From positions 124,001-188,000 of the forward strand of contig NZ_RBZQ01000009.1 of assembly GCF_003640395.1 (NCBI RefSeq): a DNA stretch of 64,000 nucleotides, written 5' to 3'. Below, piece by piece: positions 38,463 to 46,867 of this stretch; positions within the stretch are counted from its first letter, which is position 1; each line of letters begins with the position of its first letter. Position numbers and translations under genes: made by a program. Below the pieces are notes generated by a model, which worked only from the letters and a program-made list of their open reading frames with translations, ran no database searches and had not been told where the DNA came from. Source of the DNA: Stutzerimonas urumqiensis (lineage in GTDB: Bacteria; Pseudomonadota; Gammaproteobacteria; Pseudomonadales; Pseudomonadaceae).

Positions 38463-38798
38463 TCAACTGTCGCGGCGGATGTCGAGGGTGACCCATACGG
38501 CGCCGTCGCGCTCTTCGCAGGGCACCGATTGCAGCGACTCGCCGCTGCACGGGCCGGCCACGCATTCGCCGCTCTCGATCAGGAACAGCGCGCCATGGCG
38601 GGCACAGCGGATCAGGCTGCCGCTGTCGTCGAGAAACGCATCCGGTTGCCACTCCAGCGCCACCTGCTGGTGAGGGCAACGATTCAGGTAGACATGCACC
38701 TGGCGATGCCGACGCACGGCAAACAGCAGGACCTTGCCAAGCGTGAAGCCTCGGCTGGTGCCTTCCGGCAGCGAGGCGCTGTCGCACAAACGATTCAT
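38463..38798 (-). CDS. Small Rieske [2Fe-2S] protein
   Basis: A 111-residue single-domain Rieske protein. The two cluster-binding boxes are CPH (in NRCPHQQVALEW) and CARH (in IRCARHGALF), i.e. C-x-H and C-x2-H. There is no membrane anchor, so it resembles soluble Rieske ferredoxins or small subunits of ring-modifying enzymes. The ATG at 38798 has GGAG five bases upstream. It is 62 bases upstream of dsbD on the same strand; the partner oxidase is not evident. Confidence 0.88.
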   Translation of the reverse strand: MNRLCDSASLPEGTSRGFTLGKVLLFAVRRHRQVHVYLNRCPHQQVALEWQPDAFLDDSGSLIRCARHGALFLIESGECVAGPCSGESLQSVPCEERDGAVWVTLDIRRDS

Positions 38799-38921
38799 GA
38801 ACACTCCGGTCGTGTCGGTTCCCTTGGCGCATGGGTGCGGGCGCAGGCCCGGCCGATTAAGGCTGGCGACGGTGGCGGTCGGCTCTTATCCTTCATCGCA
38901 CCGCCGCCAGCCGTACCGCTC

Positions 38922-39968
38922 ATGCCCGCCTACGCTCCTTCGCGACCCTTGCTCTATTTTCTGGCCAGCCTGCTGGTGCTGGCGTTCTGGCTGTCTCTGG
39001 TCGTCGGGCCGACGGGGATGGCCCTCGCCGATGCCTGGCGGGCGATCATGCACCTGCTGGGCGCGCCGGTCGACCTCGGCGAGGCACAGGCCCGCGCGGC
39101 CTTGATCATCGGTCAGATCAGGCTGCCGCGGGCGTTGCTGGCGGTAGGCGTCGGGGCGATCCTGGCGATGACCGGGGTCGCCATGCAGGGCCTGTTCCGC
39201 AATCCGCTCGCCGACCCGGCGCTGATCGGCGTCTCCAGCGGCGCCTCGCTGGGTGCGGCGGCCGCGATCGTCCTGCTGCCGCTGTTGGGCCAGCTGCCGG
39301 CCGGGCTGGAGCCGTACTGGCTGTCCATCTGCGCCTTTCTTGGCGGGTTGGCGATCACCTCGATGGTCTATCGCCTCGGTCGTCGCGACGGACGTACCGA
39401 TGTCGCCACCATGCTGCTGGCCGGGATCGCGCTGACCGCCCTGGCAGGCGCCTGCATCGGGCTGCTGACCTACCTCGCCGATGACACAGCGCTGCGCTCG
39501 CTCATGTTCTGGAACCTCGGCAGCCTGGGCGGCGCGACACTGCCGCGGGTGTGGCCGGTGCTGGCGGTGGGCCTGGCGCTGGTGCTTTGGCTGCCGCGCC
39601 GGGCGAATGCGCTCAACGTGCTGCTGCTCGGTGAGTCGGAAGCGCGCCACCTCGGCTTTCCGGTCGAAGCCATCAAGCGCGAGCTGGTGCTGTGCACGGC
39701 GCTGGGCGTCGGCGTCGCCGTGGCGGCGGTGGGCATGATCGGCTTCGTCGGCCTCATCGTTCCGCATCTGGTGCGGCTCGCGACTGGCCCGGACCACCGC
39801 ACGCTGCTGCCGGCTTCGGCGCTGGCCGGTGGGGTGCTCCTGCTGCTGGCCGATCTGCTCGCCCGTGTGCCGCTGGCGCCTGCCGAGCTGCCGATCGGAC
39901 TGGTGACCGCCTTGCTCGGTGCGCCGTTCTTTCTCTGGTTGCTGGCGCGCAGGGCTGACCGATGCTGA
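38922..39968 (+). CDS. hmuU: FecCD-type ABC permease, probable haem uptake (HmuU/PhuU)
   Basis: A 348-residue permease with about ten membrane helices of the BtuC/FecCD family, with the family motifs [19 protein letters not shown] and [14 protein letters not shown] and the coupling region [15 protein letters not shown]. Haem is inferred from the two genes that follow, an HmuV-like ATPase and a ChaN/PhuW lipoprotein, the phuUVW order of P. aeruginosa. Seven bases overlap with hmuV. No receptor, PhuS or binding-protein gene is next to it, and I see no clear Fur box in the 120-base gap upstream. Confidence 0.85.
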   Translation: MPAYAPSRPLLYFLASLLVLAFWLSLVVGPTGMALADAWRAIMHLLGAPVDLGEAQARAALIIGQIRLPRALLAVGVGAILAMTGVAMQGLFRNPLADPALIGVSSGASLGAAAAIVLLPLLGQLPAGLEPYWLSICAFLGGLAITSMVYRLGRRDGRTDVATMLLAGIALTALAGACIGLLTYLADDTALRSLMFWNLGSLGGATLPRVWPVLAVGLALVLWLPRRANALNVLLLGESEARHLGFPVEAIKRELVLCTALGVGVAVAAVGMIGFVGLIVPHLVRLATGPDHRTLLPASALAGGVLLLLADLLARVPLAPAELPIGLVTALLGAPFFLWLLARRADRC

Positions 39969-40729
39969 CTGCGCGGGGGTTGACCATCCTGCGCGGTGGC
40001 CGCCGGGCGCTCGATGGCGTCGAGCTGGCGGTGCCGCCGGGCCAGGTGCTCGCCGTGCTCGGGCCCAACGGTGCCGGCAAGAGTACGTTGATCGACGCGC
40101 TGACCGGCGAACTGGCACCCAGCGCCGGTGAAGTCGCGCTGCACGGCCAGCCGCTGCCGCGCTGGCCGGGCGAGGCGCGGGCGCAGCGCCTGGCGGTGTT
40201 GCCGCAGCGATCGACGCTGGAGTTCGCCTTCCGCGTCGATGAGATCGTCGCGATGGGACGCCTGCCCCATGCGAGTGGGCGCTCGGCCGATGCGCAGGCG
40301 ATCGAGCTGGCCTTGGCGCAGGCCGACGTCACGCACCTGCGCGCGCGCAACTACCTCTCGCTGTCCGGCGGCGAACGCCAGCGCGTCCAGCTGGCGCGGG
40401 TACTGGCCCAGCTCTGGCCTGCCTCGGCGGACCGGGTGCTGTTGCTCGACGAACCTACCGCTGCGCTCGACCCGCTGCACCAGATCGCCGTGCTCGAGGC
40501 CGTCAAGCAGCTGGCCACGGCGGGTGCGGCGGTACTGATGGTGCTGCACGACCTGAGCCTGGCGGCGCGTTTCGCCGACCGCCTGCTGCTGCTGGACAAG
40601 GGGCGGGTGGCCTGTGTCGGCGAGCCCGAGGCAGTCTTGCGCTCATCGACGCTGAGCGACGTTTTCGGCTTGGCATTGTCGGTCGAGCGGCATCCGGAGC
40701 GCGACCACCTTCTGGTATTTCCTCGATAA
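39962..40729 (+). CDS. hmuV: Haem ABC transporter ATP-binding protein (HmuV/PhuV)
   Basis: ATPase of 255 residues with Walker [10 protein letters not shown] (34-42), the LSGGERQR signature (134-141) and Walker [13 protein letters not shown]. The Q-loop region [12 protein letters not shown] is close to that of haem importers of the HmuV type. It energises the permease encoded just upstream, with overlapping start and stop. Confidence 0.88.
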   Translation: MLTARGLTILRGGRRALDGVELAVPPGQVLAVLGPNGAGKSTLIDALTGELAPSAGEVALHGQPLPRWPGEARAQRLAVLPQRSTLEFAFRVDEIVAMGRLPHASGRSADAQAIELALAQADVTHLRARNYLSLSGGERQRVQLARVLAQLWPASADRVLLLDEPTAALDPLHQIAVLEAVKQLATAGAAVLMVLHDLSLAARFADRLLLLDKGRVACVGEPEAVLRSSTLSDVFGLALSVERHPERDHLLVFPR

Positions 40730-40744
40730 CGATAAGGAGCGGCC

Positions 40745-41638
40745 ATGCGTCTGGTCTGGTTGATGGCGATCCCGTTGCTCGTGGCGTGCAGCCCGCTGCC
40801 GCCGGTGCCTTCGTTGTCCGGCGATGCCGGGCAGGGCGCGGGGCGCATCGTCGAGTTGCGCAGCGGCCGGGTGCTGTCTGCCGACGAATTGGTGGATGCC
40901 CTGACCGAAGCGCCGCGGGTCCTGGTCGGCGAGCGACATGACAATCCCGATCACCATGCGCTTCAGGCCTGGCTGCTGGCCGCGGCCGATCGCCATGCAG
41001 CGGCCCCGAGCCTGCTGTTGGAAATGCTGGTGCCGAGCCAGCAGGCGCGTGCGAGCGACGTCCAGCAGGCCATCGCCGCCGGCACGCCGCCGTCCGACCT
41101 CGAGGCGGCGCTCGCGTGGGACCAGGGGTGGCCCTGGCCGCTCTACGGCGAGCTGGTCACGCTGGCCATGCGGCGCGAGCAACCGGTGCTGGCGGCCAAC
41201 CTCGACCCGGACGAGATCAAGCGGATCTATCGCACTCGCCCAACGTTGCCGCAAGGCGCCGCGACGGAGACGGCGGTGCACGACGCCCTGCTGGCACAGA
41301 TTCGTGAATCCCACTGCGGCCTGCTGCCGGAAAGCCAGCTGCCGGCCATGCTGGCGGTGCAGCAGCAGCGCGACCGGCGAATGGCCGAGCGATTGCTCGC
41401 CGCACCGGCGCCTGCCTGGTTGTTCGCCGGGGCTTTCCATGTGCGAAAGGACCTGGGCGTGCCGCTGCATCTCGTCGATCTCGGCGCACAGGGGCCGGTG
41501 GCTGTGCTGATGCTGGCCGAGGCAGGCGAGTCGGTCACCGCAGCCCAGGCCGACTATGTCTGGTACACCCCGCCGAGGCCGGCGGAGGATCACTGCGCGG
41601 CGCTGCGCGAATCGCATGGCTCGCGCGGCGACCGCTGA
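40745..41638 (+). CDS. phuW: ChaN/PhuW-family haem-binding lipoprotein
   Basis: A 297-residue outer-envelope lipoprotein: signal peptide with lipobox LLVAC (Cys15), then a ChaN/DUF399 domain with the RVLVGERHDNPDHH motif and WLFAGAFHVRKDLG near the end. Campylobacter ChaN binds haem, and P. aeruginosa phuW is its homologue at the end of the phu operon. Strong ribosome-binding site (AAGGAG) 15 bases after hmuV. The role in haem acquisition is inferred from family and context. Confidence 0.85.
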   Translation: MRLVWLMAIPLLVACSPLPPVPSLSGDAGQGAGRIVELRSGRVLSADELVDALTEAPRVLVGERHDNPDHHALQAWLLAAADRHAAAPSLLLEMLVPSQQARASDVQQAIAAGTPPSDLEAALAWDQGWPWPLYGELVTLAMRREQPVLAANLDPDEIKRIYRTRPTLPQGAATETAVHDALLAQIRESHCGLLPESQLPAMLAVQQQRDRRMAERLLAAPAPAWLFAGAFHVRKDLGVPLHLVDLGAQGPVAVLMLAEAGESVTAAQADYVWYTPPRPAEDHCAALRESHGSRGDR

Positions 41639-41760
41639 GGCCGTTTCCCTTGCAGCTTGCACGCCTGTGTCGGCGCTGACTGTGCAGTCTGCCCGCCAGC
41701 CGTGTGCAAGGCGGATCGCTAAACGGCTGTTTTTCAAAGGGAATGAAAATACGAAGCGGC

Positions 41761-41775
41761 TGGCACGACGCTTGC
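41761..41775 (+). promoter_or_regulatory. Sigma-54 promoter of the BON-domain gene
   Basis: TGGCACGACGCTTGC is a full match to the sigma-54 consensus: GG at 41762-41763 and GC at 41774-41775 with exactly ten bases between. Transcription would begin near 41787, 50 bases ahead of the ATG with its CACAGGAG site. An enhancer-binding activator is needed; its site was not identified. Confidence 0.85.
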
Positions 41776-41838
41776 GATCGATTGTCTGAAGCTGTGGAAG
41801 CGACAAACGCCACAGTCCCTGAGCACAGGAGTTACACC

Positions 41839-42219
41839 ATGAACAATCGTCAGAAAGCGCTCGCCGTTGCCATGTTCAGCACCGTGTTCGCGCTGCCGTT
41901 CGCCAGCGCCGTCCATGCCGATGAGGCATCGCTGATGCTGGCGGCCAACGAGGAATCGGTCGAGCAGAACCTGGAACAGGCGGCCGATGGTGCCGGCGAA
42001 GCGGTGACCGACGCCTGGATCACCACCAAGGTGAAGTCCGCGCTGCTGGTCGGCGATTCGACCCCAGGCATGGAAATCGAAGTGGAGACCAAGGACGGCG
42101 TCGTCTCGCTGTCGGGCTCGGTTGCCACCGAGGCGCAGCGCGAGGCCGCCATCGACAAGGCCAAGACCATCAAGGGCGTGCGCGAAGTCGCCGCCGATGG
42201 CCTGAAGGCGGTCGAGTAA
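41839..42219 (+). CDS. Periplasmic single-BON-domain protein
   Basis: A 126-residue exported protein: signal peptide to about Ala27 (ASAVHA cleavage), a short acidic helical stretch and one BON domain (about 57-126, with ITTKVKSALL and the glycine-containing GVVSLSGSVAT core). BON domains bind phospholipid or peptidoglycan; OsmY is the best known relative, but has two copies. The start at 41839 gives a clean signal peptide. The sigma-54 promoter implies control by nutrient or envelope state. The gene is single and ends in a perfect hairpin. Confidence 0.9.
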   Translation: MNNRQKALAVAMFSTVFALPFASAVHADEASLMLAANEESVEQNLEQAADGAGEAVTDAWITTKVKSALLVGDSTPGMEIEVETKDGVVSLSGSVATEAQREAAIDKAKTIKGVREVAADGLKAVE

Positions 42220-42225
42220 CACTGC

Positions 42226-42250
42226 AAGGGCCCTCTCAGCGAGGGCCCTT
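42226..42250 (+). terminator. Hairpin between convergent BON and DUF2845 genes
   Basis: Perfect 9-base arms AAGGGCCCT and AGGGCCCTT around a 7-base loop, seven bases after the BON stop. The hairpin reads the same on both strands and lies between convergent genes, so it may end both transcripts, though the T tract is only two long. Confidence 0.65.
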
Positions 42251-42282
42251 CGCCTGATCCTTCTCGCGAATTTCCATCCCGC

Positions 42283-42606
42283 TCACTGCCGGGCGCTGTC
42301 GATCTCACGCAGCCGATTGCCCATGAAGCGCAGGTAGTGATACATGCCGTTGTTCGGGCCGTAGACCCATTCCTCCACCGGCACTTCCTGCAGATAGCCG
42401 TAGTCATCGACGATCTCGCGATAGCCGATGAAGCTCTCGGCACGCGGTTCGCCGCACTTGGCGCGCACCTCGGCGGTGCTGGCATCGAGGCTGACCAGGT
42501 TGCTGCCGCAGCGATGGGTCGAAGAAGCCTGGGCGGCCCCCACCGATAGCCCGCCAATGACGATCACCAGCCCCAAGGCTGGCCCGAAGCGTTTCGTGTG
42601 GTTCAT
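42283..42606 (-). CDS. DUF2845 exported protein (second copy)
   Basis: A 107-residue protein with a signal peptide (to about residue 28) and a DUF2845 domain: RCGSNLVSLDAS, KCGEPRAE and the shared EEWVYGPNNGMYHYLRF motif. Two cysteines (RCGS and KCGE) may form a disulfide. It is the last gene of a three-gene unit, its ATG overlapping the stop of its paralogue (ATGA). Function unknown. Confidence 0.82.
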   Translation of the reverse strand: MNHTKRFGPALGLVIVIGGLSVGAAQASSTHRCGSNLVSLDASTAEVRAKCGEPRAESFIGYREIVDDYGYLQEVPVEEWVYGPNNGMYHYLRFMGNRLREIDSARQ

Positions 42607-42899
42607 TGCGCCCTGCGTGTTTCGATCCGGATCAATCGATTGGCCTCGAACGTGAGGATGTTGAACATCCCGTTGCGCGGGCCGTAGACCCACTCCTCGA
42701 TGACCGCCTCGCGCCGCTCGTTGGGGCTGAGCGCATAACCGACCAGATCCCTTATCTGCGGCTCACCGCATGCCCGCTCCACTTCGAAGGCGCGGTCGCC
42801 TGTGCTCACCAGCTGGCTACCGCAGCGAAAGGTGTCGGCCCAGGCCGATGCCGGCCAGGTAAAGCAGCTCAAGGCGAGCAGCAGATAGCGAAGGTGCAT
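42603..42899 (-). CDS. DUF2845 exported protein (first copy)
   Basis: A 98-residue protein with a signal peptide (to about residue 21, SAWA cleavage) and the DUF2845 motifs FRCGSQLVSTGDRAFEV, ACGEPQIRD and EEWVYGPRNGMFNILTF. It is a clear tandem paralogue of the next gene and starts one base after the DUF748 stop, so the three genes are surely translated from one mRNA. The function is unknown, but the export signal and partner suggest an envelope role. Confidence 0.85.
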   Translation of the reverse strand: MHLRYLLLALSCFTWPASAWADTFRCGSQLVSTGDRAFEVERACGEPQIRDLVGYALSPNERREAVIEEWVYGPRNGMFNILTFEANRLIRIETRRAQ

Positions 42900-42900
42900 G

Positions 42901-45804
42901 TCAGAGGCTTCCAAGGTGCAGCAGGGAGGTGACCTGCGGCTCATCATCCACGGGCGCCAGGCTGGGCGCCAGCAGGTAGATGCGCTGTGCGTCCAGGCCC
43001 CCGCTGTCCACCAGATAGCCCTTGATGCTCGCGGCACGGGCCTGGCTGAGACGACGCAGCAGCGAAGCGTTGTCCGACCAGTGCTCGATCAACGCGGCGC
43101 GCAGCAGGCCCTGGCGTGCCGGGTTGTCGAGATCATCCCACTCGGTCGGCGGTTGCTGCTTGAGGCGGGTGCGGTACATGGCCTCCAGCAGCGCGGGCTT
43201 TTCCTCGTCGGGCACGACGATGTCCAGGGCGTCGGCGGGTACCTTCTCGCCGCGTTCCTGCTGCATCCGGTACCAGAGGTAACGGTATTCGCGGTCCAGG
43301 CGCGCCTGCGCGATGAGCACGCCATCTTCGGCCGGCGTGCTGCGGCCTTCGACCTCGAGCTTGAGCACCGGGCGTTCGGTCAGTGCCTTGGCCAGCGCGT
43401 CGAGGCGCTGCGTGGCCGGCGGTTGCAAGACGCTGCTGCCGGGTGCGAACGGTACCTCGCTGAGGTCCGGCTGATTGCCGGCCACCAGTCCGCCGAGAAA
43501 CTTGAAGGGCGACTTCACCGCGCGCACCACCAGGTTGCGCAGCGTTTGCCAGACCACGGGCATCACGTCGAACTGCGGGTTGCGCAGGTCGCCCTGCACC
43601 GGCAGGCGCAGCGAAATGGTGCCGCTGCTGTCCTTGAGCAGGGCGACGGCGAGCTGGATCGGCAGATCGACCGCATCGGGGCTCTCCACCTTCTCGCCGA
43701 GCTGAAGCTGCTCGATCACGACATGGTTCTCGGCGTTCAGCAGGCCATTCTCGATGCGGTAGTGCAGGTCGAGGTTCAGGCGACCGCGTTGGATGCGATA
43801 GCCGGCGAACTTGCTGGTATAGGGGCTGAGCGTGGTGAGTTCGAGCTGGTTGAAGCGGGCGGTCAGGTCGAGGCTTTGAAGCGGATCGAACGGCGTGAGG
43901 CTGCCGTCGATGCTCACTGGTGCATAACGGTCGACGCGGCCGGCGAGGGTGACTTTCGCGGGTTGCTGGGCCTGGGTGTCGAGAGTGCCGATCTGCCCGG
44001 CCAGTTGTTCGATGCTGGTGGCAAACACCGGTCGCAGACTGAGGTCGGCGAAATCGGCCGAGCCATCCTTCAGTGTGATGCCGCCGATGTGCAAGGCGAA
44101 CGGCGTGTCATCGCCGGTTGGCTCCCTGTCCGATGCGGGCGCCGAGGCCTCGCGGGCGGTCGAGCCGTCCTGGCCGTCGATGCGCAACTCGCTGAGGTTG
44201 GTGGACTGGTCGGGGTTGATGACGATGCGTGCGTAGGGCTTCTCCAGTTCGACGTGGTCGATGCTCAGCGCGTTGGGAAAGCGATAGGCGATGCCCTGCA
44301 GCCCGAGCCGTTGCCAGCGGACCAGGTCGCGCTGGCGGAAAGTGTCCAGCGTATGCAGTTGCTCGACATCGGCGCGCCCGGTGACGGTGAAGGCGAGCGG
44401 GTCGATGCCGGTCAGCTCCAGGGCCAGCGCACTGTCGAGCAGGCCGCTGCGCAGTTCCAGATGAAGAAAGGGTGACAGGTAGGACTGGGCGATCCGCAGG
44501 TCCAGGTCCTGGCTTTCGAGGGTGAAACGCCCCTCGCGTGCATCCGGCGCCAGCGTGCCCTCGATCTTCAGGCTGCCCTGTTTGCCGACGGTGGTGGCGA
44601 GCGCCAGCTCGAACGGTGCCTGCCCGCCGGTGTCCAGCTTGGAAACGCTGAGATCGAGCGGCCCGACGGCCAGCTCGACGTCCTGCTCCGGCACCCGGTC
44701 GGCGAGCGTCAGGCGCGCGTCGGCCAGGGTTCCTTCGTTCACGACTATTCGCCAGGGCGCCTGGGGCGCTGCTCCAGTTTCGGTGGGGGCGTCCGTGCCA
44801 GGCGCCGGGTCGGTGGCCATCAGTCGCTGCCAGTTGAGCATTCCATCTTCGCCCCGCTCGACGTGGCCGACGAGGCCTTCGATGCCGAGCGTGCCAAGGG
44901 TGATGCGACGGCCCTCCAGGTCGACGGTGGCGCCGGCGAGGTGCAGCCGGTCCAGCCGCAGCAGCGGCGCGCCCTGCGCATCGGCGACCACCAGCGGTGC
45001 GACCTTCAATTCGGTATTCGAGAGCGCGAGCGAGGTGCTGTCATCCACGCTCAGGCGGTAATCGGTCTTCAGCGCGAGCGTGCCTTCCTGGAAGCGAATG
45101 GCCGCGGCCTGGCGTACATAGGGCGCCAGTGGGCCGAGGGCCAGGCCGGCGATGCTCAGCGTGCCGTGCGAGCTGAACGGCGCCAGGCCCAGCTGGCCGG
45201 TCCATTCGAGCGTGCCGCCCCCCGGCGCCTTGGCCAGCAGGCTGACATCGGCCTGGTTGTCCGGCTGCGTGCCGAGGTGGGCGAGTTCGAGATCCAGATC
45301 CTCGTAGGTCAGCTCGATGGGCTCGTCGTGGCTCAGGTCCTGGAAGTGCAGGTAGGCATCGCGTATCGCGAGGCGCTCGATATACAGGGGAAACAGCCCG
45401 CTGCTCGGCGCCTGTTCGGTGGGCTCGGGTTCGGGCGTCTCGAACAGCTGTTGCAGGTTGAAGGCGCCGTCCTGGCCGATCAGGGCCTCGCCGCGCAGCC
45501 CTTCGGCGTCCATGTCCGCCAGGTACAGGCGCCGTTCCCAGAGGCTGCGCCACTCGAAATCGAGATAGAGACGGTCGAAGCCCAGTTGCTCGGGCTCGCC
45601 GATGGACAGGCCCGACAAGGTCGTCTCGAGGGTGAACGGGTTGAAGCGGATGCCTTCGAGCGTGGCCGGTGCGCTGACGTAGCGTTCGAGCTGCTCGTTG
45701 GCCAGGTGCAGCGCAATGGCGGGCAGCATGAGGAAGCCGAGCAGCGCGTACAGCGCCACGGCGATGAGGGTGGCGATGAGGGCGCGTTTCAATCCTTTGG
45801 GCAT
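42901..45804 (-). CDS. Large DUF748/AsmA-like envelope protein
   Basis: A 967-residue protein with an N-terminal membrane anchor (about 8-30) and a very long periplasmic region of beta-rich repeats matching DUF748, a member of the AsmA/TamB-like bridge proteins thought to carry lipids between membranes. The C-terminal third ends in an OmpA-like segment (SVLQPPATQRLDALAKAL, and later RAASIKGYLVDSGGLDAQRI). The ATG at 45804 gives the anchor near the N-terminus; an ATG at 45852 is possible. It heads an operon with two DUF2845 genes. Confidence 0.87.
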   Translation of the reverse strand: MPKGLKRALIATLIAVALYALLGFLMLPAIALHLANEQLERYVSAPATLEGIRFNPFTLETTLSGLSIGEPEQLGFDRLYLDFEWRSLWERRLYLADMDAEGLRGEALIGQDGAFNLQQLFETPEPEPTEQAPSSGLFPLYIERLAIRDAYLHFQDLSHDEPIELTYEDLDLELAHLGTQPDNQADVSLLAKAPGGGTLEWTGQLGLAPFSSHGTLSIAGLALGPLAPYVRQAAAIRFQEGTLALKTDYRLSVDDSTSLALSNTELKVAPLVVADAQGAPLLRLDRLHLAGATVDLEGRRITLGTLGIEGLVGHVERGEDGMLNWQRLMATDPAPGTDAPTETGAAPQAPWRIVVNEGTLADARLTLADRVPEQDVELAVGPLDLSVSKLDTGGQAPFELALATTVGKQGSLKIEGTLAPDAREGRFTLESQDLDLRIAQSYLSPFLHLELRSGLLDSALALELTGIDPLAFTVTGRADVEQLHTLDTFRQRDLVRWQRLGLQGIAYRFPNALSIDHVELEKPYARIVINPDQSTNLSELRIDGQDGSTAREASAPASDREPTGDDTPFALHIGGITLKDGSADFADLSLRPVFATSIEQLAGQIGTLDTQAQQPAKVTLAGRVDRYAPVSIDGSLTPFDPLQSLDLTARFNQLELTTLSPYTSKFAGYRIQRGRLNLDLHYRIENGLLNAENHVVIEQLQLGEKVESPDAVDLPIQLAVALLKDSSGTISLRLPVQGDLRNPQFDVMPVVWQTLRNLVVRAVKSPFKFLGGLVAGNQPDLSEVPFAPGSSVLQPPATQRLDALAKALTERPVLKLEVEGRSTPAEDGVLIAQARLDREYRYLWYRMQQERGEKVPADALDIVVPDEEKPALLEAMYRTRLKQQPPTEWDDLDNPARQGLLRAALIEHWSDNASLLRRLSQARAASIKGYLVDSGGLDAQRIYLLAPSLAPVDDEPQVTSLLHLGSL

Positions 45805-45900
45805 GGCTGGCCGTTGCTCGTCACGGGATGGGACTGGCTTGGAGTATGGCATGCAGTGCGGGTTCAGAAGGGCGGTACGGCTCGCACTCCGGTCGCCCGA

Positions 45901-46782
45901 TCAGGGATGCAGGGGCGGCAGACCCAGGCGTCGACGCGAGCGATGGATCGAGGCGTCGCGAACCGCCCAGCGCAGGACGGGCGCGATACGCCTGACGCCG
46001 ATGCGAATACCGTTGCGTTGCAGCGGGCCGAGTTCGAGGTGCAACTGATGAGCCGCCCACTCCGGTAGCAGATCGGTGCCCGCCTGCATCATCAGGCGCC
46101 CGAAGGGGGCGGCGAGCCGGCTGGGTGCAGGCGCCGCGAAAAGCGCCTCGACGACGTCGCGCGAGCGCTCGTCGTAGACGAGTTGCGGGCGCATGGCGAG
46201 CAGATAGGTCTCCACCGCTTGGCGCGAGCGCGGTACGTCGCGGGCGCCGAGTCGCTCGGCCACCAGGGCGATTTCGTCGAAATAGCGGTCCTGCTCGCCG
46301 GTCGGCAGGTGCGGGTTGAGATAGCGCAGGTGCGCCTGGAGGAAGCTGTACACCTCGGCGACGTGGACCCAGGTCAGCAGCTCGGGATCGTCCGCGGCAT
46401 AGGGGCGGCCGCCGGGCGCATGGCCGCGGACCTGCGTGTGAATGGCGCGCACGCGGGCGATGAGCCGCTCGGCATCGGCGTGGCTACCGAAGGTGGTCGC
46501 CGAAATGAACTGCCCCGTGCGCCGCAAGCGCCCGAGCATGTCCTGGCGAAAGTTGGAGTGATCCCAGATGCCGGCCAGCGCCAGCGGATGCAATGCCTGA
46601 AGCAGCAGCGCCGAGATGCCGCCGATCAGCATACAGGTGAAGTCGCCGTGGATGCGCCAGGCAGCCGAGTCGGGGCCGAACAGGCCCGGGTCGCCGGGTG
46701 GCTGCTCGAAGTCCACGCCGCCCAGCGCCAGGCCGGTAAGGCTAAGGACCTGTCGTTCGATGTGGCGGCGTAGGATTTCCAT
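45901..46782 (-). CDS. MpaB/latex-oxygenase-like (DUF2236) protein
   Basis: A 293-residue mostly helical protein of the oxygenase MpaB/DUF2236 family, related to the catalytic domain of the rubber oxygenase Lcp. Family motifs visible include ALHPLALAGIWDHS, TTFGSHADAERLIARVRAIH, and TWVHVAEVYSFLQAH, whose conserved histidines and arginine would hold haem b. The substrate is unknown. I chose the ATG at 46782 (MEILRRHIERQVLSL). It lies 96 bases upstream of the DUF748 gene. Confidence 0.85.
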   Translation of the reverse strand: MEILRRHIERQVLSLTGLALGGVDFEQPPGDPGLFGPDSAAWRIHGDFTCMLIGGISALLLQALHPLALAGIWDHSNFRQDMLGRLRRTGQFISATTFGSHADAERLIARVRAIHTQVRGHAPGGRPYAADDPELLTWVHVAEVYSFLQAHLRYLNPHLPTGEQDRYFDEIALVAERLGARDVPRSRQAVETYLLAMRPQLVYDERSRDVVEALFAAPAPSRLAAPFGRLMMQAGTDLLPEWAAHQLHLELGPLQRNGIRIGVRRIAPVLRWAVRDASIHRSRRRLGLPPLHP

Positions 46783-46832
46783 GCGAGCGCTCGGAGCCTG
46801 GACCCGGCCGAGGATACCGCCTCTGGCTGGCG

Positions 46833-46860
46833 CCGGCATGGCGGCGGTTCGCCATGCCGG
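46833..46860 (-). other. Hairpin between acs and the MpaB-like gene
   Basis: Perfect 11-bp arms CCGGCATGGCG and CGCCATGCCGG close a 6-base loop seven bases past the acs stop. There is no T run on either side, so any terminator role would be Rho-assisted; it may instead protect the acs 3' end. Confidence 0.6.
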
Positions 46861-46867
46861 GTGTCGA

